A DNA stretch of 33,779 nt from positions 134,306 to 168,084 of the forward strand of contig UCCS01000012.1 of NCBI GenBank assembly GCA_900470965.1, read 5' to 3'. Positions 23,802-31,861 of this stretch are shown in pieces (within the stretch, counting starts at the first letter, position 1; every line of letters starts with the position of its first letter). The stretch is from Hyphomicrobiales bacterium (GTDB lineage Bacteria > Pseudomonadota > Alphaproteobacteria > Rhizobiales > Rhizobiaceae). The notes beneath the pieces are model-generated. The model saw nothing but the letters and a program-made list of their open reading frames with translations. It was not told the DNA's origin and ran no database searches. Both the position numbers and the translations under genes were made by a program.

Positions 23802-25286
23802 ATGTTCGGAAAACGCGGAAATGAAGGTTTCGGAAAGGCCGGTGTCGGCGGTGTCGCCGCTCCGCCGCCGCCGATGCCGGCTGCCGCCCCGGCAGCCCCA
23901 TCCGGTCCCGCAGTGCTCGTCGAGCCGTCGCGCGAGCCTGCCCGCCAGCAGGTGGCGCCGCCGCCGATGCAGACGCCGCAGCGCAAGCGCCCCGCCCGCA
24001 CGGACGAATATTACGATACCAAGGCGCAGGTTTTTTCCGCGCTGATCGATACGATCGACCTCTCACAGCTTTCCAAGCTGGACGGCGAAAGCGCGCGCGA
24101 GGAAATCCGCGATATCGTCAACGATATCATCACCATCAAGAATTTTGCGATGTCGATCTCCGAGCAGGAGGAACTGCTCGAGGATATCTGCAATGACGTG
24201 CTGGGCTACGGTCCGCTGGAGCCGCTGCTGGCGCGGGACGACATTGCCGACATCATGGTCAACGGTGCGGGTCAGACCTTCATCGAAGTCGGCGGCAAGA
24301 CTATCGAATCCGAAATCCGCTTCCGCGACAATTCGCAGCTTCTTTCGATCTGCCAGCGTATCGTCAGCCAGGTCGGCCGTCGTGTCGATGAATCGAGCCC
24401 GATCTGCGACGCGCGCCTGCCTGACGGCTCACGTGTCAACGTCATTGCGCCACCGCTTTCCATCGATGGCCCGGCACTCACCATCCGCAAATTCAAGAAG
24501 GACAAGCTGACGCTTGATCAGCTGGTGCGCTTCGGCGCGATCACGCCCGAAGGCGCGACCATCCTGCAGATCATCGGCCGCGTCCGCTGCAACATCATCA
24601 TCTCCGGCGGTACGGGTTCCGGCAAGACCACGCTTCTGAACTGCCTGACGAACTACATCGACCGCGACGAGCGCGTTATCACCTGCGAGGACACGGCCGA
24701 ACTGCAGCTCCAGCAGCCCCATGTCGTGCGCCTCGAAACTCGCCCGCCAAACATCGAAGGCGAAGGCGAAATCACCATGCGCGATCTGGTCAAAAACTGC
24801 CTGCGTATGCGTCCCGAACGCATCATCGTCGGCGAAGTGCGCGGACCGGAGGTTTTCGACCTTCTGCAGGCCATGAACACCGGTCACGACGGCTCCATGG
24901 GCACGATCCACGCCAACAACCCACGCGAATGCCTGAGCCGTATGGAATCGATGATTGCCATGGGCGGCTTCACGCTGCCGGCAAAGACCGTGCGCGAGAT
25001 CATCTCCTCCTCGATCGACGTCATCATTCAGGCGCAGCGCCTGCGTGACGGTTCGCGTCGCATCACCCAGATCACCGAGGTGGTCGGGATGGAAGGTGAC
25101 GTCATCATCACCCAGGACCTGATGCGCTACGAGATCGAAGGCGAGGACGCGAGCGGTCGTCTGATTGGCCGCCATATGTCCGCCGGTATCGGCAAGCCGC
25201 ATTTCTGGGATCGCGCCCGCTATTACAACGAAGAAAAACGCCTCGCCGCCGCGCTCGACGAGATGGAATCGAAATCGAAGGATTGA
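23802..25286 (+). CDS. cpaF: Tad pilus secretion ATPase CpaF (TadA)
   Basis: The product is 494 residues. A Pro/Ala-rich linker (about 20-62) precedes the GSPII_E-type hexameric ATPase. Walker A is GGTGSGKT (269-276), the Asp box is [13 protein letters not shown], Walker B is [11 protein letters not shown], and the His box is [17 protein letters not shown]. It powers extension, and perhaps retraction, of the Flp pilus from the cytoplasmic side. It follows cpaE after 23 bases and precedes tadB by one base. Confidence 0.96.
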   Translation: MFGKRGNEGFGKAGVGGVAAPPPPMPAAAPAAPSGPAVLVEPSREPARQQVAPPPMQTPQRKRPARTDEYYDTKAQVFSALIDTIDLSQLSKLDGESAREEIRDIVNDIITIKNFAMSISEQEELLEDICNDVLGYGPLEPLLARDDIADIMVNGAGQTFIEVGGKTIESEIRFRDNSQLLSICQRIVSQVGRRVDESSPICDARLPDGSRVNVIAPPLSIDGPALTIRKFKKDKLTLDQLVRFGAITPEGATILQIIGRVRCNIIISGGTGSGKTTLLNCLTNYIDRDERVITCEDTAELQLQQPHVVRLETRPPNIEGEGEITMRDLVKNCLRMRPERIIVGEVRGPEVFDLLQAMNTGHDGSMGTIHANNPRECLSRMESMIAMGGFTLPAKTVREIISSSIDVIIQAQRLRDGSRRITQITEVVGMEGDVIITQDLMRYEIEGEDASGRLIGRHMSAGIGKPHFWDRARYYNEEKRLAAALDEMESKSKD

Positions 25287-25287
25287 G

Positions 25288-26295
25288 ATGTTCGGCATCG
25301 ATCCGACAGTGCTGGCAATTGTCGTTCTCGCAGCCGTTGCGGCGGCCGCGGTAAGCTATGCCGTATTGTTCTCTCGTATCGAGAGCGACAAGAAATCGGC
25401 AAGCCGCATCAACCGCGTCAAATCGGCCGAACTCGATCGTACCAAGGTCAAGGCCGCCCGTGACCGTGTGCAGGAACTGTCGAAGCGCCGCAAATCGATG
25501 CAGGACAGCCTGAAGGATCTCGAAAAGCGGCAGCACGAAAAGACCAAGAAGACACTGTCGCTGAAATCCCGCCTGGTGCAGGCGGGACTGCCGATCACGC
25601 CCGTCCGTTTCTATCTTTTCAGCGCGCTCTTCGCGTTTGTGCTGCTGGTCGTGCTTTTCATCGTCGGCGCATCGACACCGATCATGCTTGGCGTGCCCGT
25701 GGCCGCAGGGCTTGGTCTGCCGCGCTGGGTGCTGGGCTTCCTCGTCTCGCGCCGCCAGAACAAGTTCCTCGATGAATTTCCGAATGCGCTCGACGTCATC
25801 GTCCGCTCCATCCGCTCCGGCCTCCCGCTGAACGATGCGATCCGCCTCGTTGCGACCGAGGGGGTCGAGCCCGTCAAGGGCGAATTCCGCCGTATCGTCG
25901 AATCGCAGCAGGTGGGTCTCAGCGTGCCCGAAGCCTGTGCCCGCATGACCAATCAGATGCCGTTGCAGGAAGTCAATTTCTTCGCCATCGTCATCGCCAT
26001 CCAGTCGCAGGCCGGCGGTAACCTGTCAGAAGCGATCGGCAATCTCTCCAAGGTGTTGCGCGACCGCAAGAAGATGAAGGCCAAGGTGAAGGCGCTGTCG
26101 ATGGAAGCCAAGGCATCTGCCGTCATCATCGGCGCCCTTCCATTCATCGTTGCCACGCTCGTCTACCTGACGTCGCCGCAATACATGATGATCCTGTTCA
26201 CCGATCCGCGCGGCCACTTCATCATGGGCTTTTCGGCGGTCTGGATGTCGATCGGCATCTTCGTGATGCGCAATATGATCAACTTCGATATCTAG
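25288..26295 (+). CDS. tadB: Tad inner-membrane platform protein TadB
   Basis: This 335-residue type II secretion F-domain protein has one N-terminal helix (about 5-28), a strongly charged, coiled-coil-like stretch (about 30-95, many Lys, Arg and Glu), two helices (about 110-150) and a C-terminal pair (about 270-330). The F-domain core includes PNALDVIVRSIRSGLPLNDA. ATG at 25288 comes one base after cpaF, with AAGGA before it. An in-frame start at 25165 lies inside cpaF and lacks a hydrophobic beginning. It forms the inner-membrane platform with TadC. Confidence 0.94.
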   Translation: MFGIDPTVLAIVVLAAVAAAAVSYAVLFSRIESDKKSASRINRVKSAELDRTKVKAARDRVQELSKRRKSMQDSLKDLEKRQHEKTKKTLSLKSRLVQAGLPITPVRFYLFSALFAFVLLVVLFIVGASTPIMLGVPVAAGLGLPRWVLGFLVSRRQNKFLDEFPNALDVIVRSIRSGLPLNDAIRLVATEGVEPVKGEFRRIVESQQVGLSVPEACARMTNQMPLQEVNFFAIVIAIQSQAGGNLSEAIGNLSKVLRDRKKMKAKVKALSMEAKASAVIIGALPFIVATLVYLTSPQYMMILFTDPRGHFIMGFSAVWMSIGIFVMRNMINFDI

Positions 26296-26310
26296 CGGGA
26301 GCAAAGCAGC

Positions 26311-27294
26311 ATGTCGCAGGAACTCGCCGCAACATTGACCGACCCCGCCATGATCGTCGCGGTGCTCGTCGCCATCGCCGTCTTTGCCACCTTCTACACG
26401 CTTGCCGTTCCCTTTTTCGAGCGCGGCGATCTCAACAAGCGCATGAAGGCTGTCTCGACCGAGCGCGAGCAGATCCGCGCCCGCGAGCGAGCCCGTATGA
26501 ATGCCGACGTCGGCGGCAAGGCCACGCTCAGAAGCCAGAACAACCGGCCCGTCCGCCAGATCGTCGAGCGTTTCAACCTGCGCAAGGCGCTCGTCGACGA
26601 CAACACGATGAACAAGCTGCGCGCAGCTGGCTTTCGCTCGGAAAACGCGTTGAACACCTTCCTCGTCGCGCGCTTTCTTCTGCCGTTTCTCTTCCTGGCC
26701 GTTGCCGCATTCTGGATGTTCGGACTCGGCAACCTTGCGGAGAAGGGCCTGCCGATACGGGTCTTCATCGTCATCGGCATCGCCTATATCGGCTTCTATG
26801 CACCGAACATCTATATCTCCAACCGTATGGGCAAGCGTCAGCTATCCATCAAGCGCGCCTGGCCGGACGCGCTGGACATGATGCTGATTTGCGTGGAATC
26901 GGGCATTTCCATCGAAGCGGCCATGCGTCGCGTCTCCGAAGAACTCGGCGAACAATCGCCGCCGCTTGCCGAAGAAATGGTGCTGACGACCGCTGAGCTC
27001 TCCTTCCTGCCGGATCGCCGCGCCGCACTCGAGAATCTCGCAACCCGCACCCAGATCGATCTCGTTCGTTCGGTCACCCAGGCGCTGATGCAGGCGGACC
27101 GCTACGGTACGCCCATTGCGACGGCGCTGCGCGTGCTTGCGCAGGAAGGCCGCGACGAACGTATGAACGAGGCGGAAAAGAAGGCTGCTGCCCTGCCACC
27201 GAAGCTGACCGTTCCGATGATCCTCTTCTTCCTGCCGGTATTGATCGCCGTCATCCTTGGTCCCGCCGGTATCCAGGTCGCCGACAGGTTCTGA
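26311..27294 (+). CDS. tadC: Tad inner-membrane platform protein TadC
   Basis: This 327-residue F-domain protein is the partner of TadB. Helices lie at about 13-32, 120-140, 148-168 and 302-322. The F-domain motif WPDALDMMLICVESGISIEAA and the conserved RYGTPIATALRVLAQEGRDER region are present. GGGAG lies nine bases upstream. It closes the plus-strand Tad operon and is followed by a short terminator-like hairpin. Confidence 0.94.
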   Translation: MSQELAATLTDPAMIVAVLVAIAVFATFYTLAVPFFERGDLNKRMKAVSTEREQIRARERARMNADVGGKATLRSQNNRPVRQIVERFNLRKALVDDNTMNKLRAAGFRSENALNTFLVARFLLPFLFLAVAAFWMFGLGNLAEKGLPIRVFIVIGIAYIGFYAPNIYISNRMGKRQLSIKRAWPDALDMMLICVESGISIEAAMRRVSEELGEQSPPLAEEMVLTTAELSFLPDRRAALENLATRTQIDLVRSVTQALMQADRYGTPIATALRVLAQEGRDERMNEAEKKAAALPPKLTVPMILFFLPVLIAVILGPAGIQVADRF

Positions 27295-27311
27295 CGCTCG
27301 TCGCCGTCAAG

Positions 27312-27331
27312 GGGTCCGACGACCCTATTTT
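27312..27331 (+). terminator. Probable terminator of the Tad operon
   Basis: GGGTC (27312-27316) and GACCC (27321-27325) form a short GC-rich stem with a CGAC loop, followed by TATTTT. The stem is only five pairs, so strength is moderate. The rest of the gap to 27478 shows nothing clear. Confidence 0.45.
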
Positions 27332-27478
27332 CCGCGTGACTGACGAAACGGATGGTGACCATTGCCAAGCGTGGAACTTCGCGCCGCCCGCCTCGGCAAG
27401 CCTTGATCACGTGAGCAATTCCGGCAACACTATACAGCAGTTTTTGCGTCTGGAATTGTGTGAAAATGGAGTTTTGCC

Positions 27479-28111
27479 ATGTCCTCTCTGGGCATCTTTA
27501 TCAGCATCATCAGCGCTTTGATGATCGGCGCTATGAGCCCCGGTCCGAGTTTCGTCGTCGTCTCGCGGATTGCCATTTCCCGTTCCCGCTTTGACGGACT
27601 TGCCGCTGCACTCGGCATGGGCATCGGCGGCGTGACCTTCGCTATCCTTGCGCTTGCCGGCTTGACGGCGCTGCTTTCACAATTCGAGTGGCTCTATCTG
27701 GTGTTGAAGATCGCTGGCGGAGCCTACCTGCTCTACATCGCCTTCGCGATCTGGAAGGGAGCAAGCGAGCCGCTTGTATTGTCGGGCGATGTCGCCGGCA
27801 AAAGCGTGCCGGCACGCAGTTTTACGGCTGCTCTGTTGACGCAGTTGAGCAATCCGAAAACGATTGTTGTCTACGCCAGCATCTTTGCAGCACTGCTGCC
27901 CAAAACCGTGCCGGCGGAGCTTTTGCTGGCGCTGCCGGTGGGCGTCTTCCTGGTGGAGGCGGGATGGTATGCGATTGTGGCATTTGCCTTCTCGGCCCAT
28001 CATCCGCGAAAGCTCTATATCGCCGCCAAGGTCTGGATCGACAGGGCGGCAGGCGCTGTCATGGCCGGCCTCGGCCTGCGTCTCATCCTCTCGGGACTGA
28101 GCAGCAAATAG
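27479..28111 (+). CDS. LysE/RhtB-family amino-acid exporter
   Basis: This 210-residue membrane protein has six predicted helices. The LysE family start MIGAMSPGPSFVVVSR lies at about residues 18-33, and QLSNPKTIVVYASIFAALLP is the second family motif. These proteins export amino acids or similar small molecules; the substrate here is unknown. GGAG precedes the ATG by seven bases. It lies between tadC and the convergent tadD, with only one base between its stop and the tadD stop, so it interrupts an otherwise continuous pilus locus. Confidence 0.88.
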   Translation: MSSLGIFISIISALMIGAMSPGPSFVVVSRIAISRSRFDGLAAALGMGIGGVTFAILALAGLTALLSQFEWLYLVLKIAGGAYLLYIAFAIWKGASEPLVLSGDVAGKSVPARSFTAALLTQLSNPKTIVVYASIFAALLPKTVPAELLLALPVGVFLVEAGWYAIVAFAFSAHHPRKLYIAAKVWIDRAAGAVMAGLGLRLILSGLSSK

Positions 28112-28112
28112 G

Positions 28113-28946
28113 TCAGTTGGTACTGGCGGCGGCAGACGACGTCGTGTCTTTTGCCGCGAGCTTCTGCCAGGAATTCTGCTGGGAAAGCATGCCGCGCAGA
28201 TAGGCGACATTCGCATCGGCCTGCTGCGGCGAAAGCTCGCGCCGCGCAATCTGCTCTGCCTCGGGGAATCTGCCCTGTAGGCCGACGACGAGGGCGAGGT
28301 TCTGGCGCACGCGGCTGTCGGCGGAAGGTTGGCCTGCCGCCGAGCGCAGATAGGTTTCTGCTGTGCGCAGATCGCCCGTCAGAAGATAGGACATGCCGAG
28401 GTTGGAAAGGATCGACGGCTCGTTCGGCTGAATATCGAGCGCATCGCGGTAGCGCTGGCGTGCGTCGCTTGGCTTGCCCATCTGATCGAGGATCGCGCCT
28501 TCCGCCGAGATCAGCCGCCAGTCGGGCCGATCGGGTGTCTGTGCCCTGCCGATCGTATCCAGCGCCTGCTGAAGCTGCCCCGCAGCGGCCTGCGCCTTGC
28601 CGTAGGCGGCAAGCACGTTGCGATCACTGGGATTGGCGATGGCAACCTGCTGCATGACGGCAAGCGCTTGCGCGTCGCGTCCGTTCATCCGCAGCAGATT
28701 GGCGTAGTTTACGCCGTTGACGGGATCGCGCGGATTCTTCTCATAGGCCCGGCCGACACGGTCGATGGCGGCCCGCAATTCGTTGGCATCCATCTGCTCG
28801 ACTGGCCTGTCGAGTTTCGGGATCGAACCGGTTGTCATCCGATCCTTTGATGTCGTCGAGCAGCCGCCGAGGGCGAGCATGGCGAGAAGAGCCACGGTTC
28901 CCTGAAAAACACGCTTCTTATAAGGGGTAGAGGCCGAGAAGGGCAT
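28113..28946 (-). CDS. tadD: Tad pilus lipoprotein with TPR repeats (TadD)
   Basis: The product is 277 residues. A lipoprotein signal (TVALLAMLALGGC) places Cys at about residue 29. After a linker with TTGSIPKLDRP come several tetratricopeptide units: YANLLRMNGRDAQALAVMQQ, then AAYGKAQAAAGQLQQAL, and SNLGMSYLLTGDLRTAETYL. TadD lipoproteins help secretin assembly or stability in Tad systems. AGGA lies seven bases before the ATG. It is divergent from the aminopeptidase and convergent with the LysE-type gene. Confidence 0.88.
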   Translation of the reverse strand: MPFSASTPYKKRVFQGTVALLAMLALGGCSTTSKDRMTTGSIPKLDRPVEQMDANELRAAIDRVGRAYEKNPRDPVNGVNYANLLRMNGRDAQALAVMQQVAIANPSDRNVLAAYGKAQAAAGQLQQALDTIGRAQTPDRPDWRLISAEGAILDQMGKPSDARQRYRDALDIQPNEPSILSNLGMSYLLTGDLRTAETYLRSAAGQPSADSRVRQNLALVVGLQGRFPEAEQIARRELSPQQADANVAYLRGMLSQQNSWQKLAAKDTTSSAAASTN

Positions 28947-28999
28947 TGCGCGTTCCTGAATAAATCGGCGCCTGACCTCGAAGCGGAACAGGGAAAGGT

Positions 29000-29029
29000 T
29001 TGACGCAATCTTCGCTCCAGCAATAGTCT
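29000..29029 (+). promoter_or_regulatory. Candidate promoter of the M17 aminopeptidase gene
   Basis: TTGACG (29000-29005) and TAGTCT (29024-29029) are 18 bases apart and lie 56 bases before the start codon at 29085. The -10 hexamer overlaps an inverted repeat that starts at 29026. Confidence 0.35.
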
Positions 29030-29045
29030 GTTAACCCTAACAGAC
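29026..29045. promoter_or_regulatory. Perfect 8-bp inverted repeat, candidate operator
   Basis: GTCTGTTA (29026-29033) and TAACAGAC (29038-29045) are perfect complements around ACCC. The repeat lies in the divergent region between tadD and the aminopeptidase gene and overlaps the putative -10 element, a typical repressor position. Confidence 0.45.
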
Positions 29046-29084
29046 CGTTAAGAAATGATTCTGCCCCGCCGCTTAAGGACAATC

Positions 29085-30476
29085 ATGGCCCCCTTCCAGT
29101 TCATCGAAAGACCCACGCCTTTCAACACCAAGGGTGGGTCGACGCTGCCCATCTTCGCTGTCACGCCCGCCCATATCGAAACCGGCACGATCGATCCGAT
29201 CGCGCTCGATTGGGCCGGCAAGGCCGGCTACAAGGCGGAAAGCGGCTCGGTGCTGCTGATCCCCACCGCCGAGGGTCACCTCGGCGGCGCGCTCTTCGGG
29301 CTCGGCAGTAATCCGTCGGAACAGCCTTTTATAACCGGCAAGCTAGCCCGCGCACTTCCGGCCGGCGACTGGCACATCGAGACCGCACCGCTGACGGCCA
29401 ACCGCCTGGCGCTCGGCTTCGGTCTCGGCAGCTACCGCTTTGACCGCTACAAGTCTGAAAAATCCCCGGCTGCGACGCTGATGATCCCGCGCGATGCAGA
29501 CGGCAACGAGATCAAGCGCCAGCTCGCCGGCGTCTTCCTCGCCCGCGACCTCATCAACACGCCGACCAACGACATGGGTCCGGAACAGCTCGAAGCCGCC
29601 TTCCGTGGCTTGGCCCAGCACTACAAGGCGGAGATGTCGGTCATCATTGGCGACGACCTGCTCAAGGAAAACTTCCCGCTGGTCCACACTGTCGGCCGCG
29701 CCAGCGCCGACGCGCCGCGCCTGCTGGAGTTGCGCTGGGGCAAGAAGGGCCACCGCAAGGTGACGCTGGTCGGCAAGGGCGTCTGCTTCGATACCGGCGG
29801 TCTCGACATCAAGCCGGCTTCCTCCATGCTGCTGATGAAGAAGGACATGGGCGGTGCGGCAAACGTCATGGGCCTGGCGCTCATGATCATGGATGCGAAG
29901 CTGAAGGTGGATTTGCGCGTCATCATCCCAGTCGTCGAGAATTCCATCTCGTCGAATGCGTTCCGCCCCGGCGACATCTACAAGAGCCGCAAGGGCCTGA
30001 CGGTCCAGATCGACAATACCGATGCCGAAGGTCGCCTGATTCTGGCCGATGCGCTTTCCTATGCCGACGAGGAAGAACCCGATCTGCTGATCGACATGGC
30101 GACCCTGACGGGTGCCGCTCGCGTTGCCCTCGGCCCCGATCTGCCGCCCTTCTTCACCGATGATGCGACCCTCGCTCACGACTTGACGGAAGCAAGCCTC
30201 GAGACGGACGATCCGCTCTGGCGGCTGCCGCTTTACGCCGGCTATGAGAAGGACATCCGCACCAAGTTTGCCGATATCACCAATGCTCCGGCGGGCGGCA
30301 TGGCCGGTGCGATCACCGCAGCACTCTTCCTGAAGCGCTTCGTCAGCAAAGCAAAGAGCTGGGCGCATTTCGATATCTACGGTTGGGCGCCGAACGAGCG
30401 CGCGCATTCGCCGGGTGGCGGCGAGGCGCAGGCCATCCGCGCGCTATACCATCACATCCGCCACAGCGTCCGCTGA
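29085..30476 (+). CDS. Leucyl aminopeptidase family (M17) metallopeptidase
   Basis: This 463-residue cytosolic enzyme removes N-terminal residues from peptides with two metal ions. All catalytic positions of the family are visible: Lys231, Asp236 (CFDTGGLDIKP), Lys243, Asp254 (MKKDMGGAA), and Asp313, Glu315 and Arg317 in NTDAEGRLILAD. It is shorter than E. coli PepA (about 500) and its N-terminal domain differs, closer to PepB-like bacterial forms. ATG at 29085 has AAGGAC six bases upstream. An in-frame ATG at 29055 lacks a site. Confidence 0.94.
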   Translation: MAPFQFIERPTPFNTKGGSTLPIFAVTPAHIETGTIDPIALDWAGKAGYKAESGSVLLIPTAEGHLGGALFGLGSNPSEQPFITGKLARALPAGDWHIETAPLTANRLALGFGLGSYRFDRYKSEKSPAATLMIPRDADGNEIKRQLAGVFLARDLINTPTNDMGPEQLEAAFRGLAQHYKAEMSVIIGDDLLKENFPLVHTVGRASADAPRLLELRWGKKGHRKVTLVGKGVCFDTGGLDIKPASSMLLMKKDMGGAANVMGLALMIMDAKLKVDLRVIIPVVENSISSNAFRPGDIYKSRKGLTVQIDNTDAEGRLILADALSYADEEEPDLLIDMATLTGAARVALGPDLPPFFTDDATLAHDLTEASLETDDPLWRLPLYAGYEKDIRTKFADITNAPAGGMAGAITAALFLKRFVSKAKSWAHFDIYGWAPNERAHSPGGGEAQAIRALYHHIRHSVR

Positions 30477-30505
30477 GCCGATCGTTAAAATTTTATTCAC
30501 CTTGC

Positions 30506-30533
30506 GAGGCGGCATTTTGTGCCGCCTCTTGCT
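30506..30533 (+). terminator. Terminator after the aminopeptidase gene
   Basis: GAGGCGGCA (30506-30514) and TGCCGCCTC (30520-30528) form a perfect 9-bp stem with a TTTTG loop. The tail TTGCTTG is only partly T-rich. It ends the aminopeptidase unit before the MarR-like gene. Confidence 0.7.
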
Positions 30534-30589
30534 TGCGCGTTGTAACTGCCGGAAAATGAAACGTTAGCGTAACGATTTCCGGAGGGGCC

Positions 30590-30940
30590 GTGCCGATCGA
30601 ACTGACCGCCTCGCAGGCGCTTGGCCTCTGGCACAGTGTGGCGCTCAACCAAGTCCGTCACGACAACAGAGATTTGACGTTGCGCCAGATGGCGATCCTG
30701 CTGCATATCTATCTGGTGCCGCCGCCGCATACCGTGCGCGGACTGGCTGCGACGCTGAACGTGACGAAGCCGGTCATCACCCGGGCGCTGGATACGATGG
30801 GGGAAATGGGCCTCGTCGATCGCGTCCGCGACGATGCCGACCGGCGCAACGTCATCATTAAGCGCACCGTTGGCGGCGCGCTCTATCTCGAAAAGCTCGG
30901 CGACCTCGTGCGCGAGCAGGGCCGCAAGCTTTCGGTCTGA
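30590..30940 (+). CDS. MarR-like winged-helix transcriptional regulator
   Basis: This 116-residue protein starts at GTG 30590, chosen for the GGAGGGG five bases upstream. A winged helix-turn-helix is visible: LTLRQMAILLHIYL, then TVRGLAATLNVTKPVITRALDTM as recognition helix region (about 48-70), and a wing with VRDDADRRNVIIKRT, the DxRRxxxxxT pattern of MarR proteins. It lacks the long C-terminal dimer helices of full-size MarR members (usually 140-150 residues). It lies 51 bases before the NlpC/P60 gene and may share its transcript. Target unknown. Confidence 0.85.
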   Translation: MPIELTASQALGLWHSVALNQVRHDNRDLTLRQMAILLHIYLVPPPHTVRGLAATLNVTKPVITRALDTMGEMGLVDRVRDDADRRNVIIKRTVGGALYLEKLGDLVREQGRKLSV

Positions 30941-30985
30941 ATGGCCCCCGACTGAAAGGGCCATCTGAAAGGCCCATCTGAAAGG
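30941..30985 (+). repeat. Hairpin and three 13-bp repeats between regulator and peptidase genes
   Basis: ATGGCCC (30941-30947) and GGGCCAT (30958-30964) form a 7-bp stem starting right after the regulator stop codon. Three 13-bp units ending in CTGAAAGG (30947-30959, 30960-30972, 30973-30985) follow one another. The last AAAGG serves as the ribosome-binding site of the gene at 30992. Confidence 0.6.
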
Positions 30986-30991
30986 AATGTC

Positions 30992-31846
30992 ATGACGATG
31001 CTCGACCGCCGCCTCCACGCCTATCGCCCGGATCTCGCGGAAGCCGGCCTCGAGGGCAAGGTCGAGGCGACGCGTTTCGTCAGCGGCACGCCGGCCCGTG
31101 TCTGCGTCCCGGCCGTTGCCTTGCGCCCCCAGCCGGACTTTGCCCGTGGCATCGACACGGAACTGCTTTATGGCGAGGATATCACGATATTCGATCGCGC
31201 TGACGGCTGGTGCTGGGTCAAAGCCGCATCGGATGGCTATGTCGGCTACTTGCCCGAGGACGCAATTGCAGAAGCAGCGACGACCCCGACCCACATCGTC
31301 GTTCCGCAGCGCACCTTCCTCTATCCCGAACCGGAATTGCGCAAACCCTATAAGACGGTGCTTTCCATGGGTAGCCGCGTTCATATTGCCGGCGAAGCGG
31401 AAGCGCGCGGCAATCGCTATCTGGTCCTCGATGACGGCACTGCGATCTTCTCGAAGCACCTGCTGCCGCTGGGTGCCTTGGACGGCCAGGATTATGTCGA
31501 TATCGCCGCCCGCTTTCTGGAAACGCCCTATCTCTGGGGCGGCCGTTCAGGCCTCGGTATCGATTGCTCCGGCCTCGTCCAGCTTGCGCTGCAGATGACC
31601 GGCAGAAGCGCGCCGCGGGATACAGACATGCAGGCGGCTGATCTCGGCGAGCCGATCGAGCGCTCGGATGTGCGGCGCGGTGATCTGGTCTTCTGGAAGG
31701 GGCATGTTGCGATTTTCGAAGATCCCAAAACCATCATCCATGCCAACGGCCATACGATGACCGTTGCGCGCGAGAATTTCGAGGCGGCCGTCGAGCGCAT
31801 CGGCTGGCTATACGAGCAGCCGACCGGCTATCGCCGTCCGTTCTGA
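30992..31846 (+). CDS. NlpC/P60 family cysteine peptidase
   Basis: The product is 284 residues. An SH3-like region (about 50-92, DGWCWVKAASDGYVGYLP) precedes a C40 peptidase domain (about 165-280). The catalytic residues are Cys192 in GIDCSGLVQ, His238 in KGHVAIF and a third His250 in IIHANGH. Such enzymes cut gamma-D-Glu to diaminopimelate bonds in peptidoglycan peptides. No signal peptide is visible, so it may act on recycled muropeptides in the cytoplasm, in line with the nearby aminopeptidase. AAAGGA lies six bases before the ATG. Confidence 0.9.
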   Translation: MTMLDRRLHAYRPDLAEAGLEGKVEATRFVSGTPARVCVPAVALRPQPDFARGIDTELLYGEDITIFDRADGWCWVKAASDGYVGYLPEDAIAEAATTPTHIVVPQRTFLYPEPELRKPYKTVLSMGSRVHIAGEAEARGNRYLVLDDGTAIFSKHLLPLGALDGQDYVDIAARFLETPYLWGGRSGLGIDCSGLVQLALQMTGRSAPRDTDMQAADLGEPIERSDVRRGDLVFWKGHVAIFEDPKTIIHANGHTMTVARENFEAAVERIGWLYEQPTGYRRPF

Positions 31847-31861
31847 CGTTACCTGCAATCG

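Noticed and set aside
29343..30407. 354-residue open frame on the minus strand
   Set aside because: It is antisense to the M17 aminopeptidase, with shadow composition.
30497..31459. 320-residue open frame on the minus strand
   Set aside because: It is antisense to the MarR-like gene and the NlpC/P60 gene, both with good ribosome-binding sites and motifs.
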